Below, piece by piece: positions 62,821 through 64,000 of a stretch of 64,000 nt of DNA. The notes beneath the pieces were generated by a model that searched no databases, had not been told where the DNA came from, and saw only the letters and a list, made by a program, of their open reading frames with translations. Made by a program: the position numbers and the translations under genes. The DNA comes from Epiperipatus broadwayi. Taxonomy: Eukaryota > Onychophora > Udeonychophora > Euonychophora > Peripatidae. How positions within the stretch are numbered: position 1 is the stretch's first letter; each line of letters starts with the position of its first letter. The DNA lies in NCBI GenBank assembly GCA_028023455.1, contig JAQFVV010000279.1, forward strand, positions 1,116,001 through 1,180,000, in the 5' to 3' direction.

Positions 62821-63699
62821 TAATTTCAAAATTTTTAGCACTATATAAAAAATAGATTTACATTTATAAAATTAATTAAGTTTTAATGAGATCATTAAAT
62901 ATCTAACCTACACAGAATCTATTTAAAGTTTATGAAGAATGCTTTTTGAAAATATTTATTTGCATCAAACTTCATTTTTAAAATAATAAAATATAATAAC
63001 ACATAAAATTATTTGAGAACTATAAGACAAATGAATCAATATATAATATGTCATTTGTTCATAGATTCATACAGAATTTGGTATGAAAAAACATATTAAA
63101 AACAAACATACATCTATAAACATATTTTACTTTAATTCAACTTATATTGATGATAAGCTACCACTAAAATTATTAGTTATTTTTTTATTTATTCACAATG
63201 TTTCTTTTATTTTATTTGTTGTTTCATTTTGTGATATATGTAAATAATTTAAATCGATATGTGTATATAACATAAATAAATAAACATATGTCAATATGAA
63301 AATAATATGAATTTGTAGTTTATATTTTGTTCTATAATTAGTTAAATAATAAATGATGTATAAAAATGTCATGTTTAGTTATATTTATTTATTTATTTAA
63401 AAATATAATTCTATATAAATATAATAATTTTACCTATTTAACAATAAGAAAATTAAAAAAAATATTAATAAAAATGAGTAAATTAAACTTTATTTAAATA
63501 AATTATCATGTTTATATAACAAGTAAAATTAAAAATTTAAATTTATAAATTCAACATTTATATATTTTATAACTTTAATATTTATATTATAGATATTTGT
63601 GGATGATAGAATGTTCAATATTTTTTGAGTTTTAATGGTTTGAAACAATTTAATATATAGTATTAATAGATCAGTTCTAAGCCACTTATCTAAACAATG

Positions 63700-63702
<3 letters not shown>
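62821..63702. other. AT-rich spacer
   Basis: No recognised feature. Confidence 0.6.

Positions 63703-63781
<79 letters not shown>
63703..63781. repeat. (TA)n microsatellite
   Basis: About 79 bp of TA followed by TATGTGTGTGTG. The remaining bases to the window end hold nothing recognisable. Confidence 0.95.
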
Positions 63782-63784
<3 letters not shown>

Positions 63785-64000
63785 TATATATGTGTGTGTA
63801 TTAGAATATGTATTAATGACATAAGTAACTCTGAAAGTACTTTTGTATGTAATAAAATAACCATAATATAAAAAAAAAAATTATCAAAACTCCTGACTTG
63901 AGTTTGGATTTTTGATCAGAATCTGACACCAGCTGATGAGTATAATATACAACACTTTTAGGGACATATGTTATCTATGTATCTAAAATGAGTCTTCAAT

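Overview
This window is a repeat-dense, intergenic or intronic stretch of an AT-rich animal genome. By eye G+C is roughly a fifth to a quarter. I find no intact host gene, tRNA or rRNA. Every protein-like stretch I can recognise is a broken retroelement: RTE-type LINEs with AP endonuclease and reverse transcriptase, Penelope-like elements (PLEs) with YVDD reverse transcriptase and GIY-YIG nuclease, LTR elements carrying only a gag-like frame, and LINE C-terminal zinc-finger relics. That mix, with very long (TA)n and (ATT)n arrays, points to an invertebrate metazoan. The arrays resemble those of cephalopods, but I do not see the tRNA-derived SINEs expected every few kilobases in octopus, so I leave the taxon open.

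Layout. 1-11,535: an old minus-strand LTR element with unusually long LTRs. Its 3' LTR (1-4,495, running off the window) is split by a minus-strand RTE LINE (1,014-3,949). A gag-like frame lies at 4,680-6,128, and the 5' LTR runs from about 7,240 to 11,535. 13,388-15,214: Penelope-like element PLE1. 15,319-19,556: a plus-strand copy of the long LTR with (TA)n on both sides. About 23,300-27,907: a third, minus-strand LTR copy. 29,170-29,880: a heavily decayed PLE. 33,060-34,140: LINE C-terminal relic, minus strand. 35,963-37,051, 39,461-41,042, 43,741-45,892 and 46,016-46,445: four PLE copies, each a palindrome in which the 3' end is repeated in inverted orientation. 41,735-43,596: second RTE copy, plus strand. 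46,536-52,446: a complete LTR element with 1.65-kb LTRs and a gag-like internal region. 53,900-54,880: second LINE C-terminal relic. 56,690-64,000: AT-rich DNA with palindromic (TA)n arrays and two foldback (MITE-like) hairpins.

Common logic. Nearly every identifiable insertion abuts or sits in a (TA)n array, so these arrays look like shared landing sites or seeds. At least three PLE tails carry a core-hairpin-GAAA arrangement resembling a hammerhead ribozyme. The RTE at 1,014-3,949 has a textbook 5' inversion (twin priming). Two LTR elements share a gag-like frame with no visible pol, which suggests a non-autonomous LTR family. These are the leads most worth testing.
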